Part shown: positions 21,491 to 30,130 of the stretch, in pieces
How the letters are laid out: each line of letters begins with the position of its first letter
How positions within the stretch are numbered: position 1 is the stretch's first letter
Origin: Vombatus ursinus
Lineage: Eukaryota > Chordata > Mammalia > Diprotodontia > Vombatidae
Length of the DNA stretch: 64,000 nucleotides
Assembly (NCBI RefSeq): GCF_900497805.2
Contig: NW_020947390.1
Coordinates: 2,259,145 to 2,323,144, forward strand
Direction of reading: 5' to 3'
Translations under genes and position numbers: made by a program
The notes under the pieces: generated by a model
What the model was told of the DNA's origin: nothing
What the model saw: the letters and a program-made list of their open reading frames with translations, nothing else
Databases searched by the model: none

Positions 21491-22120
21491 CTTCACATAC
21501 ATTGAGAGATGAGGGTATTACTAAGGATCAGGCAAGTTTGTCATGTAACATGCCACAAATTACCATTTCTTTACTATGACACAGTTGACCAAAAGATGTG
21601 GAAAATGCAAGATCCCTTCACGTTTTCTTTTTTCCCTGTATTTTTCCAGTGAGTTTTATTTTTTGTTTATGATATTTAAAAAAAAAGCTTTTGATTTGGT
21701 AGAGCAAAATGTCATTGTAAAGGCATTTCTATGAGGTGTTTCCACATGCAGGGATCGAAATTATGTCATATTCCTTGAATATAAAACCTCAGAGATCATA
21801 ATAGCCTTATTTCGCAATCCTCTGATCATCCATATTGGGCAAGATGTAAAACAAGACAATGTATGTTTGCTGAAGGTGCTTGCCTTTGGCGAGATTCCCT
21901 ACAGGTGCTGAGAGTTTCTTTAAATGCTCCTGTTGGCAGATGACATTGTACTTGTTTGGATCTGGCCCTGGACCATTGATGAGTGTCATGGACAAGTTCC
22001 ATACCCTTTCCAAAGAGTTTGGCTTAACCAGCCCCAAGGGGAAAGCCAAGTGGGTGACAAAAGCCTGCTGTCGAGACAACAATGCACATTTGGGTGTATG
22101 CACTTCACAGGTCCATCCAG
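21490..22120 (+). mobile_element. Decayed non-LTR reverse transcriptase, RTE-like type
   Basis: Successive RT motifs appear in shifting frames: FTMTQLTKRC near 21570 (like IFAARQLQEKC), KKAFDLVEQNVIVKAF near 21680 (like TKAFDTVNREALWKIL), QDVKQDNV near 21840 (like NGVKQGCV), LLLADDIVLV at 21927 (catalytic ADD box) and MDKFHTLSKEFGLT near 21990 (like MDQFATACNNFGLT). Order and spacing fit one LINE ORF, with about 80 residues missing between VKQ and ADD. Several frame changes show it is long dead. CR1/L3 has different residues here, so it is not part of the adjacent L3. RTE is the likeliest clade; R4 or RTE-X remain possible. Confidence 0.72.
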
Positions 22121-22587
22121 TGGTGTACACATAATGACAAGAATCTCAGTGATCCAGTATGAATGGATGGTAAAGTGGGTCCAGAATTAAACAAGGGGAA
22201 GAGATCTGGCTTCTTTCCTTAAGGGAACTTGAAGCACTCCTTTGATGATTGTAGACTTTCCCCTTTGAAATGAAAGACCATCTTTTTAATACTAGTAAGC
22301 TATCAGTGTTATTATGTGGAAACCAGTTATGGGATGCTACAGTTGCTGAATAATTAAATTAAGTATCATTCACAGGGCAGTGGGTGGGGAAATAGCAGTT
22401 CCTCTGGAAGCTTTGGGAGTTTTAGTGACTCAATATGAGTCAATAATGTAATGATAGCAAGCAACAAAACTCAAGGAGTCTTGGACTACTTTAATAGAGA
22501 CACAGCTTCTAGAATGAAGCAGATAATAGTTCCTCTGTGTTCAGCTTTGGATAGATCAACTTTGATTAGTGTTCTGTGCAGTGGTAG

Positions 22588-22925
22588 GGTAGCTAGGTAG
22601 TGTAATCACTACAGTAGGGGTGAGGAGCCCCCGCAAAAAAAGTTTGGATTCAGTCAAAGGGCTGCACTTGAGGACCTAGACATTCCTCACCCCTGGACTA
22701 GAGTATTGATTTAGGAAGACCTGAGTTCAAATTTAGCCTCATCTACTAGCTGTGTGACCCTAGGAAGGTCACTTAACCTTTCCCAGCTTCAATTTCCTCA
22801 TCTGTAAAATGATGATAATAATAGCACCCATCTCCCAGGGTTGCTGTGAGGATAAATTAAGATAATATTTGTAAAAGATCTCTGCTAATCTTAAAGCACT
22901 ATGTAAATACTATTTTTATTGTTGT
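22588..22925 (+). repeat. MIR-like SINE inside L3, itself interrupted
   Basis: GGTAGCTAGGTAGTGTAATC head, then the hAT insert, then GACCTGAGTTCAAATTTAGC, GTGTGACCCTAGGAAGGTCA, CTCATCTGTAAAATGATG, GGGTTGCTGTGAGGATAAAT and CTATGTAAATACTATTTTTA. Confidence 0.85.
22612..22703 (+). mobile_element. hAT-type miniature element inside the SINE
   Basis: Ends are GGGGTGAGGA and TCCTCACCCC, a 10-base inverted repeat. The inside has TTTGGATTCAGTCAAAGGGC and TGCACTTGAGGACCTAG, as in an OposCharlie-like family. About 90 bp, so internally deleted. The 8-bp duplication is not clear. Confidence 0.75.
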
Positions 22926-23389
22926 TGTTGAAACAGTTTAGATAGATTATTGACAAGTATTCAGAGTTGGTGATCCAGATGGTTACAGTCCTAGAGGACA
23001 TGCCATACCATAAAAAGTTAAATAAAGTAGGAATTTTTAGCCTGGATAATAGAAGACTTGGGGGGGGGGGTGGAAGGCAGAAAGATGAGGAATACCATTA
23101 ATTGTTATTTAGATATTTGAAGGGCTCCCACGTGGATGGAGAATTAGATACTTAACAGAGTATTTCAAAATTGGAATGGGATGCCTTGAGAGGCAATGGG
23201 TTGCTTCTCAGTGGAATACTTCAAGCACTTGTCAGGTATCTTATAGATGGGATTTTCATCTGTGAGTTCACTAGATAACCTTCAAGTCTCTTCAAATCTA
23301 TGATGCTGTGATAAATTGATGAACCACTTAGACCCTTTGGGTCTAGCCATTCAACCAATTACACATGTAACTAACTGTCATGTCATCTA

Positions 23390-23815
23390 GTTTTCCACCT
23401 TTTCCATATCATGAGAAACTTTGTCATACTCTTCAATCCAGTGACACCGGCTTCCTTGCTGTTCTGTGGGCAAGACAATCCATCTCGTGACTCTGTGCGT
23501 GCTTTGTGGCTGCCTCCCCCATCCCTGGAATGCTTTCCCTCCTCAGCTCTGACTACTGACCTCATTGGCTTCCATAAGTCCCAACTAAAATCCCATCTTT
23601 TAACAGAAGCCTTCCCCAATCCCTCTTAATTCCAGTGCCTTCTGGTTAAGTATTTTCTGCTTATGTTGTTTTTGTCATTGTCGTTGTAGTTGTTGTCTCA
23701 CCCATTTGATTGTAAGACTCTTGAGGGCAGGGACTGTTTTGCTTCTTTTGGTATCCCCAGCACTTAGAATAGTACCTGGTATATAATAGGTGCTTGATAA
23801 ATGTTTATTGATTGA
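23390..23815 (+). mobile_element. L2 LINE 3' end, well preserved
   Basis: CCAGTGACACCGGCTTCCTT, CTGTTCTGTGGGCAAGACA, CCCTGGAATGCTTTCCCTCC, CCAACTAAAATCCCATCTTT, GAGGGCAGGGACTGTTTTGC, CAGCACTTAGAATAGTACCT and GATAAATGTTTATTGATTG. The cleanest sense L2 in the window. Confidence 0.92.
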
Positions 23816-23884
23816 AATGCTTTGCCAGAATCTTTATAATATGTATTTTCCCTGATTTGTCAGTCCAGTAACCCTATCAAAAGT

Positions 23885-23950
23885 TAAGTCAACACACATT
23901 TATTAAATATCTTCTTTGTACCAGGCACTTTTCTATGTGCTGGAAAAGGG
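23885..23950 (-). mobile_element. L2 3' tail, antisense
   Basis: CACACATTTATTAAATATCT, TTTGTACCAGGCACTTTTC. Head to head with the sense L2 just upstream. Confidence 0.75.
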
Positions 23951-24004
23951 AGTAAGGTTAATCTAACATGACTTTTTATTATTTACTGATTTTTTTGCAA
24001 GTAG

Positions 24005-24661
24005 TTCTTCTTTTTCTAAATGCTTATTAACCATTTCTTTGATCATATGCTCTAGAATTTCACCAGGAATCAGCTAGGCTCCCTGGAGTTTACTGACTTT
24101 GTTTTCTTCCCTTTTTTTTTGAAAATCAGGACACTAGTTGACTTCTCTCCAATCCTGTAGGGCTCCTCCAGGTGTTTTTTTTTTTTAGGACCTTTCAAAG
24201 ATTATTAGTTAAGTAATCATACCTGAAAGTTTTTTTCATTACCCTAGGATATTATAGTTCATCTGGACTTGGTGATCTGAACTTATAAAGAGTTGCTAGA
24301 AGGAAGGGTGAACAACAGCTAGGTGATCTCTTACTGTCTCCTAACTTATCTTGTGTTTCAACTACCTACTGGCATTTTCTCTTCTATCCTTTCCTCTTCT
24401 TAGATCATTATCCTTGTCAGGAAAACTGGGAAACTCAATAATAATTAAACCAAAGGAGGAACCAAAGGAGTGCCTCAGGGATCTATTTAACATTTTTAAG
24501 TGCCTTGGATAAAGATAATAGATGACATTCTTATCAAAGTTTCATATGACACAATGGTGGGAGGAATAGCTAACAATTTGGATGACACGAGTTCAGAAAA
24601 GATCTTGACAGACTAGAGTTTCAGGCCAAATCATGACATTTGATGGAAATAAATGTAAAAG

Positions 24662-24710
<49 letters not shown>

Positions 24711-24720
24711 NNNNNNNNNN

Positions 24721-24769
<49 letters not shown>

Positions 24770-24838
24770 TCTTGTTGAGGTTCAAGGTGGATTGCATGAC
24801 CTTCCTAACTCAGATTCCCTAATTTTGTTTCTGTGAAT
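24005..24838 (+). mobile_element. L3/CR1 LINE with inverted 5' part and a microsatellite core
   Basis: 24005-24430 reads antisense: TGCTCTAGAATTTCACCAGG, TTTTTTTTGAAAATCAGGAC, GACCTTTCAAAGATTATTAG, ATAGTTCATCTGGACTTGG. These are the reverse of the VPIFKKG-YRPVSLTSIPGK coding region. 24435-24660 reads sense and comes from further downstream in ORF2: GAGTGCCTCAGGGATCT (GVPQGS), CATTTTTAAGTGCCTTGGAT and GATCTTGACAGACTAGAG. After the (TG)n tract, 24768-24838 matches the L3 3' end (ATTCTTGTTGAGGTTCAAGG). An inverted 5' part joined to a sense 3' part is the pattern of a 5' inversion during insertion. Confidence 0.75.
24663..24768. repeat. (TG)n microsatellite with assembly gap
   Basis: GT/TG dinucleotides on both sides of ten Ns at 24711-24720. 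The true length is unknown. Confidence 0.97.
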
Positions 24839-25099
24839 AACTCAGACTCTCTTACCCATTTTGGTCTTCTGATTCTATAACCTATATATTAATCAACTAA
24901 ATAGAAAGAAGTGTTTTATTTTGAGTAAGTTAAAAATTCTTCCTTTGCTAGTTTGCCAGTTTATGTTGTTTCTTTTTTTTTCCCTTTCCCTTTTTACTGC
25001 TTATCTTTTGGTTACTCCAATGGTTATTAGCCTAGTGTCTTCAGTGTACTGCCTGGTTAGTGTCAATTGCTCAGTGTACATAAAAGGGACAATTTAAGT

Positions 25100-25275
25100 C
25101 TCTCTGAGATTGCCTCCAATTTACCACACATGTCTTTTAAGTATATACTTGCTTGCGTGTTGTCTTCTCAGTTAGAATGTGAGCTTCTTGAGAGAAGGGA
25201 TTGCTTTTGCCTTTCTTTGTATCATTTAGCATTTAGCAGTGTTAGGTACATAGTAAATGCTTAATAAATGCACAC
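25100..25275 (+). mobile_element. L2 3' tail
   Basis: TTAGAATGTGAGCTTCTTGA, GAGAAGGGATTGCTTTTGCC, TAAATGCTTAATAAATGC. Confidence 0.88.
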
Positions 25276-25389
25276 TTAGGATATGCTTGTGACTTGATTC
25301 AATTTCTGTTTTTAATTAAATGCCTAGAATGGGAAGGAGACTGAAGATAGGGGTTAAAAATCTTGTGTGGGAGCCACAAGGCTTAGATA

Positions 25390-25970
25390 AATAAGATAGT
25401 ACAGCCTCTTGTCTCCATGGACTTTATGGTCTGGTAGGCAGATGACACACATATTTATGCATATTTTGTATATGTATAATTGCATAATTGTAATCCAAAA
25501 TAGGTCAGAGTAAGTAAGTACATTGGAGAGGTACAAGCAATGGAGAGGTTTTAGTAACTGGGCTTAATAGGGAAAGAAAGCTTTATGCTAGGTAATTCTT
25601 GAGTTGGGCTTTATTCAGCAGATGTGAAGGATCATAGGCTTATATTTGGGAGAGACCTCAGAAGGCAACTTAACTCTCTTAATTTACAGATGAGGTAAAT
25701 GAGACATAGAAAGTTGAGGGACCTACCCAATGTCACCCTGGTACCACCGGGCAGAGTTAGGAATAGAACTCAAATCCTCTGGGAACCTCTAAATCAACTC
25801 TTTTCCATTGTAACATATATAGGGTAGAACATTCTAGGCATAGAAGTACTCTGAATAAAGGCAGGGAGGTGGGGAGGGAGGTTGGAAAGTGCAGGTTATG
25901 ATCAGAGGAGAGAAGTCTCCAATTCTGTTGGAAGGGAAGTAATATGAGGTAAAGCTGGAAAGGTAAGCCA
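25390..25970 (-). mobile_element. L2 LINE, antisense, split by a MIR3-type SINE
   Basis: The left piece has TACAGCCTCTTGTCTCCATG, GACTTTATGGTCTGGTAGGC and AATTCTTGAGTTGGGCTTTA. The right piece starts at ACATTCTAGGCATAGAAGTA. Order fits the antisense L2 body. Confidence 0.6.
25628..25834 (-). repeat. MIR3/Ther-2-type SINE, antisense, inside L2
   Basis: GATCATAGGCTTATATTTGG, GAGACCTCAGAAGGCAACTT, TTACAGATGAGGTAAATGAG, AGAACTCAAATCCTCTGGGA. Confidence 0.78.
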
Positions 25971-26539
25971 CTGCATTACCTGTAGACTTAGTTCCCTATT
26001 CCATCCCTCACTCTCTTACCTTTAATAACCAAGAGTTGAATGTAGTTCAGAACATTGCTACAGGAGCTGACAGAAACATTCCCCTTCAATCTATTAGATA
26101 AGATTACTGTAATCCTGTCTGGGGTGTCTTTAATTCTACAAAGTTCATTTTCCAGTTATCTCTACTAGTCAGCTAGGAGCCTGACTTTCTAACCACACTC
26201 AGTTTTTCACTTGCCAAAATGCCTAGATAATAGGGTATTAAGAGCTGTGTAGATATACATATAGATAGCCAGAGTCCTCACATAGGAACTTAAATGCTTT
26301 TTGACTGATAAAATGAGCTCTGTCTGGGAAAAGTCATTTTGAGAGATGAGACTTGGACTTTCTGCACAACTGGCTCTCCAGGAAAAACCACATCATCTTA
26401 ACAAGGACAGTAAAGCCTCATTAATGCAACATTTAGGAATTTGTGAGCATCCTGACCAAGGCTTGGTTGGAATTTACCTTTGCTTCAACAACTTTTTTTT
26501 TCTGCAGAAACAGTAGAATTAAAAATACGAACAGGACTT

Positions 26540-26735
26540 TAGGCAGCCTGGTATAATGGATAGAGCACTGGACTTGAAATCGGGAAGACCTGGGTTTGAA
26601 TTCTGCCTCAGACTCTTACTAAGCATGGCAAGTCACTTAACCTCTTGGGCCTCAGTTTCCTCAATCTGTATAAAAAAGTGGTTGGACTCTATCACCATTA
26701 ACATTTCATCTGGCTCTAAATCTACGGTCCTATGT
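26540..26735 (+). repeat. MIR3/Ther-2-type SINE, well preserved
   Basis: GGCAGCCTGGTATAATGGAT, GAAGACCTGGGTTTGAATTC, GGCAAGTCACTTAACCTCTT, GTGGTTGGACTCTATCACC, CTGGCTCTAAATCTACGG. The 3' end shares the L3-like GACCTNNNNCCNGCTCTAAATCTATG pattern. Confidence 0.85.
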
Positions 26736-26749
26736 TCTGTTTGGAAGGA

Positions 26750-26800
26750 ACAAATGCTTATTACATGCCTACTATGTGTAAAGCAGTGTTTAAAATATTT
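26750..26800 (-). repeat. L2 or MIR fragment, antisense
   Basis: TGCTTATTACATGCCTACTA, TGTGTAAAGCAGTG. Too short to choose between L2 and MIR. Confidence 0.5.
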
Positions 26801-26834
26801 ATGAACACCTAAGAAAAGAAGCCTACCTGTGCTT

Positions 26835-27095
26835 TGGAAGTACCATTTTATGTCTATAAATCATTCTTATGGATTTATCTGTTTGCTGCCCCACAGATCA
26901 ACTCACTATCCCTGGTATGCCAGGCGAAAAATCCTTTCCTTAGATACCATTCTCATATGGATTGTATCCCTCTATTTGAATGGAAACCTTTTGAAGATAA
27001 GTGCTGTGAATCACTTTTGAAAATATTTCTATTTCCAGCACTTAGTAGAGTAACTGGCACATGGTAAGCACTTAATAAATATTTTTTTCATTCAT
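26835..27095 (+). mobile_element. L2 3' end
   Basis: TATTTGAATGGAAACCTTTT, CCAGCACTTAGTAGAGTAAC, TGGTAAGCACTTAATAAATA. Confidence 0.78.
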
Positions 27096-27489
27096 TCACT
27101 TTGCTTTTTAGTCTACTAATTTTAGCCAGTTCCCAAGGACTTATACCTGGCTGAAACTTTGTTATTCAGTTCCAACTGCTATAACTGCTCAAAAGTATTA
27201 AGACGTATTTTCATTTAAAACATCATTAGCATAGTACCTTTGAGTTATTTAGATTGGCTTTCTCTTTTCCCAAGAAATCTACACAAGAGCCATGCCTGAA
27301 AATGTATATTGACAAATGCATCTTGAAATCATCACCCTTCTGTCAGTAGGTAGGTAGTATGGGTTTCATCAGGTCTTTTTTTGGACACCACCTGTGATGT
27401 CATTGATATAGGCAGCTTGTTGTGAGGTACTTTCCTCACCAATGTATTTCAGCACTTTTTCTGCCAGTCCCTGTAGATTTGCCTGGGGT

Positions 27490-27592
27490 AGTGAGATGTT
27501 GGGTGAGTTGCCTGGGGTCATAGAGCCAGTACCTGTCAGAGAAGAGAACTGAGTCTTTCAGACTCTTAATTCACTATACCACCCTACTCTTC
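27490..27592 (-). repeat. MIR-like SINE fragment, antisense
   Basis: GGTGAGTTGCCTGGGGTCAT, AGAGCCAGTACCTGTCAGAG, CACTATACCACCCTACTC. Confidence 0.6.
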
Positions 27593-27707
27593 ACTCTTGA
27601 GGGAAACTATCAAGGCTTCTAAGTCGAGGGGATTGGAGGGAGTCTCCCCCAGCAATTGAAGACTTGTCTTTGTGAAAGACTTTTTGAGATGGGAAAATAA
27701 ATATTTG

Positions 27708-27830
27708 GGTCAATCAATAAACATTTATTAAGGACCTACTATGTACCGTGCTCTGTGCTAAGTGCCAGGGTTCAAAGAGGCAAAAGATAGTCCCTGTCCT
27801 CAAGGAACTTATAATCTAAAGGATTGTAGA
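27708..27830 (-). mobile_element. L2 3' tail, antisense
   Basis: TCAATCAATAAACATTTATT, GGACCTACTATGTACCGTGC, GTCCTCAAGGAACTTATAAT. Well preserved. Confidence 0.9.
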
Positions 27831-27884
27831 GATGAGTGAGTCAATTTGGCTAGATCATAGAGTATATGAAGAATATGAAATAAG

Positions 27885-28128
27885 GGGAAGGAATAAGCAT
27901 TTATTAAGTGCCTAATGTCTGCCAGGCAATGTGCCAAGAGCTTTGCAAAGATTATCTCATTTGATACTCACAGAATCCCTCTGAGGAAGGTCTTATTAAA
28001 CTTATTTTGCAGTTGAGGAAATTGAGATAGGCAGAGGTTAAATAACTTGTGCAGGGTTATACAGTGTCTGAGGTTGAATTTGAACTCAGGACTTCTTGAC
28101 TCCAGGCCCAGCTGTGCCACCTCAACTG
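27885..28128 (-). repeat. MIR (Ther-1) CORE-SINE, antisense
   Basis: GCATTTATTAAGTGCCTAAT, GAGCTTTGCAAAGATTATCT, CATTTGATACTCACAGAATC, TTTTGCAGTTGAGGAAATTG, GACTCCAGGCCCAGCTGTGC. Nearly full length with the L2-like end. Confidence 0.88.
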
Positions 28129-28129
28129 A

Positions 28130-29335
28130 ACCTGGAAAGGGAGTCAAATTGTTACAGAGGGCTAAGCTGAGCCTCACAAATTTTTTCTGTAAGTCACATT
28201 ATGGAGTGATTTCAAGTGTTCAAAAATATTTTAATTTTTTTTTCTTTTCCCCCAGTACAAACAGCAGGGAGGAAAAATAAGAGGTTTCAGGGCCATGCAA
28301 CAGCTAACCTCCTTCCCCCTGTGAAACCTAACTTTACAGAAGACTGGAGTCTCAGTTTGGTCAAATTTTCTACTTTTCAAAACCTTCATGAAGCAGACCG
28401 AGTACACCTTGCAATAACAAAGGGGCAAGCGTGGGCTTTTACATCTTTTCTAGAGGAGCAAGTCTTGTGAGAAGCGAAGAGCTGAGGGAGACAAACGAAA
28501 TCACCTTTTGGAATTTGAAAGATGATAATGGTGGAATTGGAGCTGGGAAACAGCATTAGGGCTGAACAGTTTTTGTTGTTTTTTGGTAAGGAAAATAAGA
28601 GTTAAGGTCCTCACAGTGTGAAGTGTGCTTTTGTAATAAGCCCAAGCAAAGCCTCTCCCCTCTCCCATCAGTCTCTTATTTAGGCCTGGCAGGCCTCACA
28701 GGTGTGAATCCTGAAGGAAGCTGGTGTTTGGTGGTAGTCACTCTCATAGCTTCTATCATTCAGTATCAAAAGAAGGAAAAGCATGAGCTAAACCTGGTGC
28801 CCTGGTTGAGAGATGATTCCAAGAGTATTAGGAGCCACTATGGTACCTTGAATGTCCAATAAGAATCCTAATTAACTGGTTAATATGAACACTTGCCTGT
28901 TTGTATTCACAGTACATTGTCAAATGATTGTTGAAAATACTAGATATGATGATAAAATTCTAGGTGCTGGCATCTGGGTTTTATAAATTACTACTTTTAT
29001 AGTTTACTGTTAACTTAATGTTTCTTAAACTTATTCTTTTTGTATTTTCTTAACCTATAATTAGTAGAGATAATGACCAAAGACCAGGAGGTGGTAACTA
29101 CAGTGAGCTCCAAGTTTGGGGAAGAGTGGGAAGAGAAAAGACAATCAACTTCAATAAATTATACACAGAAAATATATATAATAAAATCCTTAAAATCTCA
29201 CCCATCTATTTGTCATAAAAATGAATGTCTAGTCATTCAACCCATATTTAATCATGAAAGATTAGTTTCCTGATTTGAAATTGTGATTTTGCTGATTACA
29301 ACCTTCTGTAACTTAGATAAATTCTAATGATATAT
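28130..29335. other. Non-repeat intron block of 1.2 kb
   Basis: No repeat landmark on either strand, and more balanced composition than the flanks. At 28235-28257 a pyrimidine tract ends in CCCCCAG and an open frame runs on to 28470, which looks like an exon start. However, the peptide is unfamiliar, no donor follows, and ARHGAP42 codons expected near here do not match. Candidate regulatory sequence at most. Confidence 0.4.
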
Positions 29336-29344
29336 TGTTGGCTC

Positions 29345-29440
29345 ATAAACTGACTTGCCCATGGTCACGTAGTATCAGAGATAAAATTTGAATTAAGTCT
29401 TTCTTACCCAAGGTCCAACCATTATGCCAAGCAATCTGTT
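29345..29440 (-). repeat. MIR-like SINE fragment, antisense
   Basis: CTGACTTGCCCATGGTCACG, AAATTTGAATTAAGTC, AAGGTCCAACCATTATGCCA. Confidence 0.65.
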
Positions 29441-30025
29441 ATATATATTCCAATTTGCAGTTTGTGAATCTCAAAACAGAAAGAGTTCTTTGTATATAAA
29501 AGTGGGAATAAGACTTCAATATAAGGGGAAAAATGTATATGTACATATAAGGAATGAAGTGGAAACTATACATGTAATTATTTCATATTAATTCCCATGA
29601 GGTTTTGTCATCCTTCTGATACCAAATTGGAACATCAGTAAATGAATGTTGGTGTTCTGAGTAAGGGCCATGCTAGAGATCTGACTATATCATGACTATT
29701 GCTCCATTGCTGATAGCAGTAGTTAGTGACTGCTGAGCACTTCTGTCACCTTGACAAGCCTTAAATGGCTTCATCCCTGAATATAAGATACAGCTAGAAG
29801 AGAACCAAAAATTAGAGTGTTCAGTGCCTTAGAAATACCAATTCTGTGTGTATCAGAGGAAGAAAGTGACTGGAGAAGAACTACTCTTTACTTTCTACTC
29901 TCATGTGACAAAATTCCTTCCTAAATCAGTGATTTCCCCCCAATTTCGTAATACAATTATGGGTTGGTTGTAACCAGAGGAACAGAAAGGTAGTTAAGGC
30001 AATGATGTTACGCATTTTCTTCCAT
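29440..30025. other. Intronic DNA without a recognised feature
   Basis: AT-rich; nothing recognised. Confidence 0.45.
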
Positions 30026-30130
30026 TAAATTTTTAGCTCTTTGAGGGCAAGAACTGTGTCCTAGTTGTTTTGCATTTCCTTCTAGTACCTCGTATTTTTC
30101 TGGCTGAATGGCCAATAAATGTGAAATGAG
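30025..30130 (+). mobile_element. L2 3' tail, diverged
   Basis: TTTTTAGCTCTTTGAGGGCA, AGAACTGTGTCCTAG, GGCCAATAAATGTG. Confidence 0.6.

Larger units (their letters stand above)
22400..23315 (+). mobile_element. L3/CR1 LINE 3' end, split by a SINE
   Basis: The left piece has CTCAATATGAGTCAATAATG, GATAATAGTTCCTCTGTGTT and CAGCTTTGGATAGATCAAC. The right piece has AGGAATTTTTAGCCTGGATA, ATATTTGAAGGGCTCCCACG, GGAATGGGATGCCTTGAGAG and TCTTCAAATCTATGATGCTG. Together they give the ORF2 end and 3' UTR of L3 in order. The SINE at 22588-22925 lies between them. Confidence 0.85.

Noticed and set aside
28216-28470. 84-codon frame after a strong pyrimidine tract as a coding exon
   Set aside because: Peptide unlike any GRAF-family segment, and no donor at its end. 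Kept only as part of a repeat-free block of interest.
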